Origin: Lineus longissimus
Taxonomy: Eukaryota > Nemertea > Pilidiophora > Heteronemertea > Lineidae
DNA length: 64,000 bases
Assembly (NCBI RefSeq): GCF_910592395.1
Contig: NC_088325.1
Span: 4,991,501-5,055,500 of the forward strand
Direction: 5' to 3'
Shown here: positions 48,156 to 59,330 of the stretch, one piece after another
How the letters are laid out: each line of letters opens with the position of its first letter
Position numbering within the stretch: the stretch's first letter is position 1
The notes under the pieces: generated by a model
Seen by the model: the letters and a program-made list of their open reading frames with translations, nothing else
What the model was told of the DNA's origin: nothing
Database searches by the model: none
Made by a program: the position numbers and the translations under genes

Positions 48156-49076
48156 TCAAGCCTCAGATATTCTGAGCTGAGTTTCCCCCCCCCCCCCCTT
48201 TGCATGTAATGAGTCAATTAAGTCATCCTTAAAAACGTCATCAACTAACTCTTCAAGACTAATGCTTTCTTCAATCTCAGCTCTCAATTTTTTTAAAAGT
48301 TTCAGTTTTAACCGCCGAACACCCATGTTGTTGATTTCAGCAATACAATTTGCAATAATCTGCACTGTTGCGCTCGGCAAAAGATATTTGGATTGAAGTT
48401 TTAGGTAGAAGAGAGCCAAGTAATCTGTCAGAAGATCATCAATATCATCCTCCAATTCATCAGAGGATTCATTCCCCTCATCATCCATGTTCGCATCATG
48501 TTGCTCTGAAACAATATGTTCCTCAGGTTCAGGGCATGACTGACATGACTGATGATTTTTTTGTCCGAAGGACAACAAAGGACTATCACCAACTGCAGCT
48601 CCCTCCTGAACCTGAAGGCCATCCCTTGCCTGGGCCAGGCGGTGGGCACGACTAAGGTGACAATTAATGAGGATTGAGCAGAGTATTTTTTTTCACATGT
48701 CAAATATGGACACTTGATACATTCCTCTTGCCTGTGGTGAACCCGAAGGTGGGCAAGTAATTTGGTGTAATCACTACATTCCTCCTCACATTCATTCAAG
48801 GGGCAAACAAGAGAAATCTCGTTCGGGCCTGGGTTTGAGTTTGACCCAAAACACGAGTTTTGTGACGTAAATATGAATGGTCACGGGTAATATGGCTGCT
48901 GAGTGCACTGTAGCCTTTGAAAGATCTATTACAGTTTTTTTCTCCACAGGGTATTGCCAATTTGGAATGTTTGCGTGAACCCGGCAATGCCTTGCATAGG
49001 CCTTAAGTGAATGTGTCTGAACTGAACAAACTGAACAAGCGTACATTTTTTGCCTGTAAAAGAAAGGAATATACAT
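48156..49076 (-). pseudogene. C2H2 zinc-finger protein of a transposon, frameshifted
   Basis: Read on the minus strand from 49076, successive frames give a finger 'YACSVCSVQTHSLKAYARHCRVH', a second 'CGEKNCNRSFKGYSALSSHITRDH' in another frame, and a third 'CEEECSDYTKLLAHLRVHHRQ' plus 'CPYLTCEKKYSAQSSL'. An acidic, helical region follows with 'LKLLKKLRAEIEESISLEELVDDVF'. The spacing C-x2/4-C-x12-H-x3/4-H is clear. At least two frame changes (near 48958 and 48640) and a C-rich tract near 48187 make it a relic. Fingers of this style are often the N-terminal part of transposase-linked proteins; no catalytic domain is seen. Confidence 0.65.
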
Positions 49077-50380
49077 TTAGGCCTACATTTTAAGGGTTTG
49101 CTATAGGCAATACCATTTTCACTAGAACGTGAAATCTTGGAGCAGTTTTAAATTAGAACGTCTTCCAAATAAGGTGAATTCAAATTTCAATGATGGTATG
49201 CTGTTCTTTGTTTTCCACGGAACTGCATACCAGTCTTGAAATTGGTATTAACTGCATTTTGAATGAGTTCTATTCTAGTTGCTCCAAGATTTCAAGCTCT
49301 AGGCAGTCTAGCCAAAATGGCGGTGCCTATACCCAACCCTTAATTTAAAATTTCTTGACAATCAAGGCACTCCATTTTGATATTGAATATCCACCCCCCC
49401 CCCCCCGTGCATTTTCAAGCCAGTGTCGGAGTGTGACTCACTATAATGTAACCCTGACTGAGCCGAGAAGGCGTCGACATGCACCACAACAACATGTACA
49501 ATCAACCCGCCACTTACCCATACCCTTGTAATTTACAAACAAAGCCTCGTAGAAGTGTAACAACATGATAATTGTACAATGATTCATGAAATCATGCCTG
49601 GACACAAGACTTGCTTGAAATCGACCAACTTTACAATTACATGACCAGCTACATACATTGGATGATGACGTCACCAGCTTGTTTGGAGGCGGGAAATTTG
49701 ACCCTTGCGTTTTTGCTCCCATCGTAATGATACCGCCGCCTCATATTTTATAGTACGGTGTCTTTAGGCCTATGAACGATTGTGATATTGGGCCCAAATA
49801 CGGAATAATGGGGGCGGAGGCGCACACTGGGAGAGCATGTACATCAGTATACATGTAACCATTCAACAATCGAGTGTACCCGAATCAGTGCCTTTTCTCC
49901 ACGCTTCCACGATTTCACTACATTCAATAATCTATCGCCCTAATAAATCAGATATCACCCAATATGTAGAACGGCTTTTAAAAGCAGATGTCATCAATAA
50001 GTACACGATTTTTACGGATCAAAACTTACCTTCTGCGAGCTCTGTAGGACATGTGTGGGGTAAAATGGCGACTTCTCGTGAGACTGGGAGTGATCTCGTC
50101 AGACAGTTCCCGAAATCGTATGTATCTTTTATTGTGTTATCGGTATAAAATACCTTACGTTTGTGAATTTACCAAATAATCGTTGTAAAACGTATTTCAC
50201 AGACAGAAACTGTAAATGCACTCCATGACAGACATATTTATGGAAGATTTTGTAAAAAAGACAAGTTTTCTGTAAAATTCGATTCCAAATTGGTAAACAT
50301 CACATTTTACAGTAGAGATCTGTAATATTTTACAGATTGTCTCAGTAATTTTAAAGTCATTTTTAACAGTGTAGGCAGGA
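49077..50380. other. Interior and right subterminal part of the CACTA-like element
   Basis: C14-type tract near 49393-49406. Frames at 49441-49722 and 49837-50148 are unrecognised. From 50160 the sequence shows the TTTACAG-type subterminal repeats, down to the terminus at 50371. Confidence 0.4.
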
Positions 50381-50929
50381 GCAGAAGGGGCTTAATTAGC
50401 CACCATCAGGAGACTACTGTACACTGTAAGGACCCTGGGTCAGATTCAGCATTTGATATTATTCATTTTACAAGCGTGAATCAATATGAAGTACTGTGAG
50501 ATGTGAAAGACCCCTATTAGCGACCTTGTGTAACTTTATCTTGCCTGCCTAGCTGTTGCCTATATTGTCCTTTTAAGATGAAGTCAGTGACAGTGGTTAC
50601 TCGACCAATATATTAGCTACTGTGCATTTTTTTAATGAGCCTTATATTCAATAATATAATCATGATATCATTTTTCTTTATAGGGACACCTTTGGCACCG
50701 AGACATGCTGTCTCTAATTAAGAGAGTTACCCTGATTATCTGGGAAAAAAACTGATTACTGTCTATATAAAAGGAAACGACCTTTTGGTACCAGTGCAGT
50801 ATTCCAAATAGAGAGGGTAGGGTATCTTTGATAGAGGGGTGTCCGCCAAAGGCAGGTTCCACTGAAGTGCATAAGGGATTAAGATGAAACAGACACTTTA
50901 ACTATACCATTGCCATACGTATTTTCCAG
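50381..50929. other. Ig-gene intron, cassette 1
   Basis: Matches the intron preceding exon 3 in cassettes 2 and 3 (for example, AGCAGAAGGGGC.., CTTGCCTGCCTAGCTGTTGCC). No other feature. Confidence 0.6.
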
Positions 50930-51128
50930 CAACCGTTTAATGCCAACGCAAGGGTCATAGAATATGGCTGCTTTGGGGCCAAGGAGGGCCAGAAACGGAC
51001 TGAGAGCAGAGTGAGGGTAATGAGCGCAGGCATGGATAAGGAGAGAACAGAATATAACATCTCGTGTACGGCAGAAAACGTTGTTGGAGAGCCAACTCTT
51101 TCAAAGGCAATAACTGTCAATAATGTTG
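50930..51128 (+). CDS. Ig gene, cassette 1, exon 3 (second half of C2-like domain)
   Basis: 199 bp, acceptor TATTTTCCAG, donor GTAAGC, phase 0 in and 1 out, so exons 2+3 together are a symmetric phase-1 domain. Encodes 'VIEYGCFGAKEGQKR', 'KERTEYNISCTAENVVGEPTLS' with the second core Cys in the Y-x-x-x-C pattern. Same exon at 53801-53999 and 59132-59330. Confidence 0.85.
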
Positions 51129-51914
51129 GTAAGCATCTTACAATTGTCATAAGTGATCTCCCTCAATATTATTTCACTTCTGTCAGGTCAGTGGAATCAC
51201 TAATCATGGTGAATGTCTATAAATTGAAAGAGCTAGTTTGAGGAATGAGTTGCTATTGTTACTGATTAAATATTGGGGTTGTATCCTTGGAGAAGATTCT
51301 GCTATCACCAGAAAAACACGGTGTAGAAGTTGCCTAGGAAAGGATGTCCGGGGAAAAAGGGATTTTATTATGGCCGAAGCTGTTGACAGTCATGGCCTCT
51401 ATATAACCATATACCATAATCCGTCAGAATACAATAGGGTCGGTCACTTTTTCGAGGGGGACATTTTCTACCTCTGAAGCGGCCTGCGCATCTGATCATG
51501 ATATACCAGCTATTGCAGCACTGGCCCAGCCAAGACATGATTGATCGTGTATGTAACGTGCTAAATTGGTCCTAACAGGCCTAATTGAAATGCATCGTAA
51601 TTATCAATAAAGTTGGCTTTTCGGGCGGGGTGTTAAAACCTTGCCAACTCCCGACCTCTGACACAGTTTCCTAATTTGTCAAGAGATTTGCAGACAAAAT
51701 ATAATTGATGATATTGCTGACAGTCAAGCATTTAACTGGTTAAATTTAAACTGGCATTTGTCTACAGAATATTCGAGATAATCGCACCAGTTTGAGAGAC
51801 GTTGATTTCGACCCGTTTCAACCAACAGGCAGAAAAACATTAAAAGACGCCCCCAATTGCTAAATCAACAAAACTCTAAATTGTGTTTTCGAAAAATGTT
51901 TCTTAGTGGCTGTA
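51129..51914. other. Intron between cassettes 1 and 2
   Basis: No exon recognised. Frames at 51238-51477 lack splice sites. Confidence 0.4.
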
Positions 51915-52150
51915 GACTTGCCAAAGCAAAGTGATTTTTCAATACCTCTCCAGATGTGGACTTGACAGTTAAAAGCATACTCGCGTCTTACTGATAGGTC
52001 CGGATCTAGATAGTAAATCTTCATTACTTATTTTACATTATTGACCAGTGTTTATTCATTGAACGATAAGACAGTACAGTCAGGACCAGTCAACGACATT
52101 CCCCACTTGAAGCATTAGATCCAGAGAGTAAATCTTCGTTTTCTTTTCAT

Positions 52151-52480
52151 CATTGACCGGTGCTGATTACCAGAATGATATCACGGTACAGCCAGGACCA
52201 GTCGAAGTGAAGCAAGGACATAACGTCAGTCTGTGGTGCAAACTGAAATATGACCCTCATAAAGGAGTGCCGGTAAACTGGCATTCGCCGTCAAATTTCC
52301 AAACAAGTACCAACGATTGTTCTTCTTTTATAAATGATAAATATATAATGTCATGTTCAGACACCAATGACCATTTCGAGTATTATAATTTGACAATAAT
52401 TGATGTCCAATGGGCCGATCATGGGGAATATCGGTGTCTGTATACCAAACATATGGATATTGTGGATTTACAGGTTTTGG
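52151..52480 (+). CDS. Ig gene, cassette 2, exon 1 (V-like), acceptor mutated
   Basis: The 330-bp open segment parallels 43199-43528 and keeps both core Cys, the Trp ('VNWHSP') and 'ADHGEYRCLY'. However, the acceptor dinucleotide is AT (52149-52150) where cassettes 1 and 3 have AG, in an otherwise identical CTTTTC tract. The exon is therefore unlikely to be spliced in normally. Because it is phase 1-1, skipping it would not shift the frame. The donor GTAAGT is intact. Confidence 0.7.
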
Positions 52481-53041
52481 GTAAGTTATAATCAGGAGCT
52501 ACACCAACATAAGGCATAAAAGCACAGAGCATAGAAGAACTCACGAATTAGAAATAAAGTTGATTGTAAATGACAAGAATTCAACTGAGAGTGGTTATTT
52601 TCGCGCCCATGACACTGAAACTAATCAAAGTGCTCAAGTCATGATTTATACTAAGGTGTACAAAAATGTGCCATGATTGAAGTAGCTATAGCCCCGGTTG
52701 TTGAAGTAGTGGTAGCAAAGTCAGCTGCAGTAAATTGTACAGTGCGACTCATATAAATACGAATACATACTTCATACGAAATCTCGTGACCTAATGCACC
52801 AGACTCATGACCAGACTGCGCAATTTAAAAAAAATAATTTCTAATCGTACTATGATTATGACAGAAATAAGCTTGCATTGGTTTTTCATCATGTTTCTTT
52901 TTTATTTCAAACTCTTTGTTTAAATTCTTGCTAAAATTAGAGACAAAAGTATTCCGAAACACTGTTTCGCCCTCTGTGTTCATGAGAACCATGTGCTTCC
53001 ACTTCAACTTTGTACGCTGATTTTCTCTTGTCGGTTTTCAG

Positions 53042-53175
53042 TTCCGGTAACAGATGTGACACTAGAAAAAATCGTAAAAAGCACTGCTGCAGAGCCCCAG
53101 CGCTTGCATGAGTACTTTGCCTGCACAACAAACTGTGCATTTCCACCACCCAAGATTTCATGGCTTGTAAATGAC
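53042..53175 (+). CDS. Ig gene, cassette 2, exon 2
   Basis: 134 bp, acceptor GGTTTTCAG and donor GTAAGTAG intact, phases 1-0. Encodes 'VPVTDVTLEKIV' and 'YFACTTNCAFPPPKISWLVND'. Open and parallel to 43847-43980. Confidence 0.85.
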
Positions 53176-53265
53176 GTAAGTAGAGCAATATTAGAGGACA
53201 ATGTCTTGACTTTAGCAGGTCTACACCAATTGAAACGATTTATTGATATTTGGTTTGAGGAGACT

Positions 53266-53283
53266 GCTAGGGGGGGGGGGGGG
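53266..53283 (+). repeat. G tract in cassette 2 intron
   Basis: A G run about 14 long, in the same place as a 9-G run in cassette 3 (about 58600). In cassette 1 this is next to the CACTA-like insertion site. Confidence 0.7.
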
Positions 53284-53800
53284 CTATAGGCAGGAGAGGG
53301 GACTAATATATTCTGTAAGGGCCCTGGGTGATCATTTCGAATTCAGCACTAAGTATATTCCTCGTGCAAGCGTGAATCATTGCGACGTAATGTGGGATGT
53401 GAAATAGTGACCTTGTGTAACTTTATCTTGCCTGCCTAGCTGTTGCCTATATAATTGCCCTTTTCACATGTAGTCAGTGACAGTGGTTACTCGAGCAATA
53501 AAGCTACTGTGCAATTTTTAAATTACACTTGTTCAATAATAAAATCATAATAAAACACTTCTTTATAAGGACCCTTGGCACTAGGAAATGCTGTCTCTAA
53601 TTGAGAAAGTTACACTGATTATCTGGAAAAAAAGTGCTGTACATTTAATAGGAAACGACCTTTTGCTACCAGTGCAGTATTTTAAATAGAGAGGGTATCC
53701 TTCATATAGCGGTGTCCGCAAAAGGGAGGTTCCACAGTAGTGTAAGAGATTAAGATGAAATAGACCCTTTAGCTTTACCATTACCATACGTATTTTCCAG

Positions 53801-53999
53801 CAACTCTTTAACGGCATACCGACGGTCAATGAGTTAGACTGCTATTGGCCCAAGGACAGCCAGAAACAGACTATTAGCACAGTGTTAGTAAGGAGAACAG
53901 ACACAGATAAGGAGAGTACAGAATATAACGTTACGTGTACGGCAGAAAACGTTGTTGGAGAACCAAATGTTTCAGAGACAATGTCTGTCAATAATGATG
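53801..53999 (+). CDS. Ig gene, cassette 2, exon 3
   Basis: 199 bp, splice sites intact, phases 0-1. Encodes 'TVNELDCYWPKDSQKQT' and 'STEYNVTCTAENVVGEPNVS'. Open and parallel to 50930-51128. Confidence 0.85.
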
Positions 54000-55443
54000 G
54001 TAAGCATCTTACAATTGTTGACGTTATCATAATAGCGTTGTTTATTTTTCGAGACCTCCTGCAATGTTTATTTCAGTTCTCTCAGGTCAGTTAAAATAAT
54101 AATCATGGTGAATGTCTAAAAATGATAATAACTTAATTTCAGAAACAGAATACAAGTTTTCCTATACTGGTTCCCTACCACTATTTTTTAAAATTCAATG
54201 TTCAACATGTTCAATGTTCAGACCACTTCTAAGAAAGAAATCATTGTTTAATCAGTGAAGTATCCTGAAAGTATCATGAAAGCTTTATTAGCCAAGAAAA
54301 TTTTAAAACATTCTAGACATTTTTTTAGTTTCGCTTGCCGGATCAAATAGCTATTTGAAGTTTAAACGTAAATGAACTCACATTCTCCTCACCAGGAGCA
54401 AGAATCATAAATACATAGAAGGCATATGTCGCTTTATCATACCTCATTATGTGGGCCAATCACGTCGCGTCATTCGCCATCACGTGCCATGCGATACATT
54501 TACTATTCTATGGCATTTTTCTACTGATGACGTCATCGATGACGCGTTATGTTGCTTGCCACCCAGGTGCCGTCTCGGCTTAAATTATAATGCGCCGTCA
54601 TTAAACAACAGAGAAACCGTTTAGCCGAGGACCTGAATCTTACTGATTATATTGTAATCAAAATACTTACCGGTATTAAATTCGTTATCACTAAGATAAA
54701 TATCGATAAGATTGAAATTAGAAGAATCTTATGAGAAAAATCCTGTTGGAATTTTTTTCCTAGCAAGAAATTATAAGAAAAACATTTCACTGAAGGTAAT
54801 TATCGGTAAGATATTAATTTGCTATAATTTATCAAGATTATTATTGAAAATAATTTTCCTAACAAGAAATTGGTAATTTCCATCGTACTATTTCTTCATT
54901 AATAAAATCTCAGTAATTACTTGGTAAGATAAATATCTTAAACTCATTTATTGCCGTACGCAGTGCACAGCAACTTAAAATTGTATTGATCACCGCTGGT
55001 GTTACAACCCTGATCTGAGATGCAAAAGTTCCCTTATTTTAAATTCCACCATGTTGAGCATCACAAGGCGTCATACTTATTTCTCGACTATGTATCTTAT
55101 GAATAGACGTATTGGTAGAATTGTAAACTCGTCTGGCAATTAAAAAAAAGCTGAAAATGGTACAAATTACATCAAGAGGTACACCATTGAATCCTGTTGG
55201 TACGTTTTCATCTCGTCTGTATAGTCTGGCATTTTTGCACCGAAATCGAATCTGTCCCAATAAGATGTCGATTTCAATCAGTGAGCCAATAAACATACAA
55301 ATACGTCCAATTCTAAATTACCTGACAGCAGGTCCCATTGCTTAAAGAATAGGACCTTATTCTTACCATTTGCCCAAATAAAGTGGCATTTTATTAATTG
55401 CTCTTTACGAACATCTGCAAAAGGGATACCCTTGATATACACA

Positions 55444-55487
55444 ATCGATATCCCAACAAACATTTTTTTAGAGTATTTGGAAGGTGT
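55444..55487. other. Boundary between duplication B and the foldback array
   Basis: Short unique stretch with no feature. Confidence 0.4.
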
Positions 55488-56424
55488 ATTCCTGTTTCGC
55501 CTATTCCTGTTTCGCCTAATTCCTGTTTCGCCTAATTCCTGTTTCGCCTATTCCCGTTTCGCCTAATTCCTGTTTCGCCTATTCCTGTTTCGCCTAATTC
55601 CTGTTTAGCCTATTCCTGTTTCGCCTATTAAAATGTATTGCTAACCTCCCCACAGACGTAGGGATATGAACCGTCCCTTACTGACCGACCAATACCGAGG
55701 AGAGCCACATATGTACGCATTGACGAACGCATGTTACGCCTCAAAGAACAATACGTCAATGGAGAGAGGGACATAATGAGTTACGTTGATGCCATCAGTT
55801 ACCTTGTCTGACATAATATCATGATATGTATTTTCCACCTTGTTTGACTTTATATGTGCTGTACCTACATGTATATTATGACATGGGTTTTACAGCTGAT
55901 TTTGATCAAATAATTATGAGAATGTACAATATTATGTATTTTTATCAAAAACTCATGAATTCAGTTTTCATAAAATAAAGGACTGCTTTACTCTACTTAA
56001 TCTATTAGTTTTTACTATGTGTCAGTATGGTCCTATGGTCCTATGGTCAAATAAGTCCCGGACTGTCCCCGATTTCAAGGTGACTCTTTCAAAACGGTCA
56101 TGGCATGGTTTGTTAACAAAGTTGATGGCATTTGATTAGTCAAATTGTCATCACATCGTTAACATCATCCAATTGTCCCCTCACATTTTCCCCATAAGAT
56201 GGACATGCATCCCTAAGGTTCCCCGTGGGAGAGTCGATTTATTGTAAGGGTACTGGAAAGTAGGCGAAACAGGAATAGGCGAAACAGGAAATAGGCCAAA
56301 CAGGAAATAGGCCAAACAGGAAATAGGCGAAAAAGGAATAGGCGGAACAGGAATAGGCGAATCAGGAATAGGCGAAACAGGAATTTTGTAGGCGAAACAG
56401 GAATAGGCGAAACAGGCATAAACC
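55488..56424. mobile_element. Foldback-type element with satellite arms
   Basis: The left arm (55488-55628) is about nine tandem copies of TATTCCTGTTTCGCC with one-base variants. The right arm (56259-56424) holds about eleven copies of the inverse, GGCGAAACAGGAATA. Between them is a 630-bp non-coding spacer. Arms made of short tandem units in opposite orientation are the signature of foldback transposons. No target duplication is assigned. Confidence 0.75.
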
Positions 56425-56574
56425 ATTTGGAAGGCAATAGGCAATATTTAGAAAATTGTAAACCAAGGCCTTTTAGGGTATTACTTTGTTTATACCAATT
56501 AAATGTATTTTTAGAAAAAAACTGATCGTTAGCACCTACTTGCACCAAGCCTCGATGTGTGATCGAGTCTAAAT

Positions 56575-56795
56575 GTGACCCGCTCTACCAAAACTAGGCG
56601 CTTGTCGCATCTGAACTTGACAGGTTGATACGGACTAGTTGTTCATTTCCCTATTGTAGACCTTTTGTGAAATGTGACCAAATCAGTTTGTAATAGATTT
56701 CACAAAAGGTCTACAATAGGGAAATGAACAACAAGTCCGTATCAACCTGTCGAGTTCAGATGCGACAAGCGCCTAGTTTTGGTAGAGCGAGTCAC
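56575..56795. repeat. Near-perfect 221-bp foldback
   Basis: Arms of about 100 bp, starting GTGACCCGCTCTACC and ending GGTAGAGCGAGTCAC, around a short loop near 56675. Shared blocks include CTAGGCGCTTGTCGCATCTG and TTCATTTCCCTATTGTAGAC. Confidence 0.85.
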
Positions 56796-57267
56796 AAATC
56801 TGAAACGGATATGTCGCATCGTGAAGTCTGTAGGATTGTTCATATCTCAAATTATGACCTCTTATCAAAAGCTAATCAACTCAATTCTAATTGGTCAAAA
56901 TTGATATTTCTTTTTTGCAAATGGGAAGGTAAAGGTTGGAACTAACACACATAGCGAAATAAATAGATACCCTTTTGTGAATAATATGTTAGAGAAATGC
57001 TTGTTGGAAGCGCACACTTGATGTGTATTAGGTGAACCCTAGCCTCAAGTAAGCCCACATATTTTTGTGACTTTCACAAACGCAAACGCCTGTCCCCTTG
57101 TTCGACATCGTGATCAAGAGCTCGAACAATGGGATGGGCGTTCACGTTGGCGTCTCGGGAGCTTTACTCTCTAATATTGGGTATAGATGGCGGGGCAGAT
57201 ATCGGTGTTAGATACACTGCTTCAGTCATTTCGGGAATCCCCTATGGTCGTGATAGTAGGCCTAAAT
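56796..57267. other. Intron between cassettes 2 and 3
   Basis: No exon or repeat recognised. Confidence 0.4.
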
Positions 57268-57487
57268 GACTTGCCAAAGCAAATTGCTTTTTTCAATACC
57301 TCTCCAAATGTGGACTTGACAGTTAAAAGCATACTCGCGTCTAATTGATAGGTCCGGGTCTAGATAGTAAATCTTTATTACTTCTTTTACATTACTGACC
57401 GGTGTTTATTCCAATACAGCCAGGACCAGTCAACATTCACCACTTGACGCCTTAGATCCAGAGAGTAAATCTTCGTTTTCTTTTCAG

Positions 57488-57817
57488 CATTGACCGGTGC
57501 TAATTACCAGAATGATATCACAGTACAGCCAGGACCAGTCGAAGTGAAGCAAGGACAGACCGTCAGTCTGTGGTGCAAACTGAAATACGACCGTGATAAA
57601 ATAGTGCCAGTAAACTGGCAAACCCCGCCAAAATTCCAAACAAGAACCGACGATTGTTCTTCTTTTGCAAAGGATAAATATGCCATGTCATGTTCAGACG
57701 CCAGACACCATTTTAGGTATTATAATATGACAATAATGGATGTCCAATGGGCCGATAAAGGGGAATATCGGTGTATGTATACCAACCATATGGACATTGT
57801 GGATTTGCAAGTTTTGG
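57488..57817 (+). CDS. Ig gene, cassette 3, exon 1 (V-like domain)
   Basis: 330 bp, acceptor TTTTCAG and donor GTAAGT intact, phase 1-1. Encodes 'VQPGPVEVKQGQTVSLWC', 'VNWQTP', 'DDCSSF', 'AMSCSD' and 'ADKGEYRCMY'. All core residues are kept. Closest to cassette 2 in the introns. Confidence 0.87.
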
Positions 57818-58368
57818 GTAAGTTATAATCAGGAGCTACACCAACATAAGGCATACGAGCACCCTAATCTAAGAACTCACGAATTAGAAATAAAGTTGAT
57901 TGCAAATGAATAGGATGCAAGAGTGGTTCTCTCGGCGCTTATGACACTGAAACTAGTGAAAGTGCTCAAGTCGTGATTTAAATTAAGGTTTACAAAAATG
58001 TACCATGACTGAAGTAGCTATTAGCCCCGGTTGTTGAAGTAGCGGTAGCCAAGTCAGCTACAGTACATTGTACAGTGCGGCTCATATAAATACGAATACA
58101 TACTTCATACGAAATCTCGTGACCTAATGCACCAGACTCAGACTGCGCAATTTTTTTCAGTTTTTTTCTAATCGTACTTTGATTATGACAGAAATAAGTT
58201 TGCATGGATTTTTCATCATGTAACTTCTTTATTTCAAACTCTTTGTTTAAATACTTGCTAAAATTACAGACAAAAATATTCCGAAACACTATTTCGCCCT
58301 CAGTATTCATGAGAACCATGTGCTTCCACTTCAACCTTGTAGGCTGATTTTCTCTTGTCAATTTCCAG

Positions 58369-58502
58369 TTCCGGTAACAGATGTGACACCAGAACAAATC
58401 GTAAAAAGCTCTGCTGCAGAGCCCCAGCGCGTGCATGAGTACTTTGCCTGCACAACAAACTGTGCATTTCCAGCACCCAAGATTTCATGGCGTGTAAATG
58501 AC
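58369..58502 (+). CDS. Ig gene, cassette 3, exon 2
   Basis: 134 bp, acceptor ATTTCCAG, donor GTAAGTAG, phases 1-0. Encodes 'VPVTDVTPEQIV' and 'YFACTTNCAFPAPKISWRVND'. Confidence 0.86.
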
Positions 58503-59131
58503 GTAAGTAGAGCAATATCAGAGGACGATATCTTGACTTTAGCAGGTCTACACCAATTGAAACGATTTATTGATATTTGGTTTGAGGAGACTGCTAGGGG
58601 GGGGGGCTATAGGCAGGAGAGGGGCTAAATTGGCCATCTTCAGGGGACTACTACACACTGTAAGGGCCCTGGGTGATCATTTCGATTTCAGCACTAAGTA
58701 TATTCCTCGTGCAAGCGTGAATCATTACGACGTAATGTGAGATGTGAAATAGTGACCTTGTGTAACTTTATCTTGTCTGCCTAGATGTTGCCTATATTGC
58801 CCTTTTCAGATGAAGTCAGTGACAGTGGTTACTCGAGCAATAAAGCTTTTTAAATTACTCTTGTTCAATAATAAAATCATAACAAAATACTTCTTTATAA
58901 GGACCCCTTGGCACTAGGAAATGCTGTATCTAATTGAGACAGTTACACTGATTATCTTGAAAAAGTACTCTACCATTAAAAGGAAACGACATTTTGCTAC
59001 CAGTGCAGTATTTTGAATAGAGAGGGTGTCCTTGATAGAGGGGTGTTCGCAAAAGGGGGGTTCCACTGTAGTGTAAGCGATTAAGATGAAGTAGACACTG
59101 TAGCTTTACCATTGCCATACTTATTTTCCAG

Positions 59132-59330
59132 CAACCCTTTAATGGCAACACGACAGTGAGAGAGTTAGGCTGCTTAGGGGCTAAGGAGGGCCAGAAACAG
59201 ACTATGAGCACAGTGTTCGTCATAAGAACAGGCATGGATAAGGAGAGTACAGAATATAACATTACGTGTACGGCAGAAAACGTTGTTGGAGAGCCAAATG
59301 TTTCAGAGGCAATGGCTGTCAATAATGATG
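59132..59330 (+). CDS. Ig gene, cassette 3, exon 3
   Basis: 199 bp, acceptor TTATTTTCCAG, donor GTAAGC, phases 0-1. Encodes 'RELGCLGAKEGQKQT' and 'STEYNITCTAENVVGEPNVS'. Joins in frame (phase 1) to the membrane exon at 61761. Confidence 0.86.

Larger units (their letters stand above)
44094..50373. mobile_element. CACTA/EnSpm-like DNA transposon in the Ig-gene intron (6.3 kb)
   Basis: Termini are CACTGTTAAAAAT (from 44096) and its inverse ATTTTTAACAGTG (to 50371), flanked by TA. The empty site in cassettes 2 and 3 reads GGGCTATAGGCAGGAG, where this copy has the insertion, which fixes the ends. Subterminal regions carry many TGTAAATTTACAG-type palindromes, as in CACTA elements. Inside are tandem arrays, nested foldbacks and a degenerate zinc-finger gene. 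No DDE transposase core was recognised. Confidence 0.75.
51915..55443 (+). repeat. Segmental duplication, copy B
   Basis: Colinear with 57268-61396 from GACTTGCCAAAGCAAA to GAACATCTGCAAAA. It covers the whole Ig cassette 2 plus its flanking introns and a diverged non-coding tail. The two copies differ by substitutions and by an extra ~590 bp in copy C (about 59,945-60,530). Confidence 0.85.

Noticed and set aside
49837-50148. 103-codon frame in the CACTA-like element
   Set aside because: No recognisable domain; it runs into the non-coding subterminal repeats.
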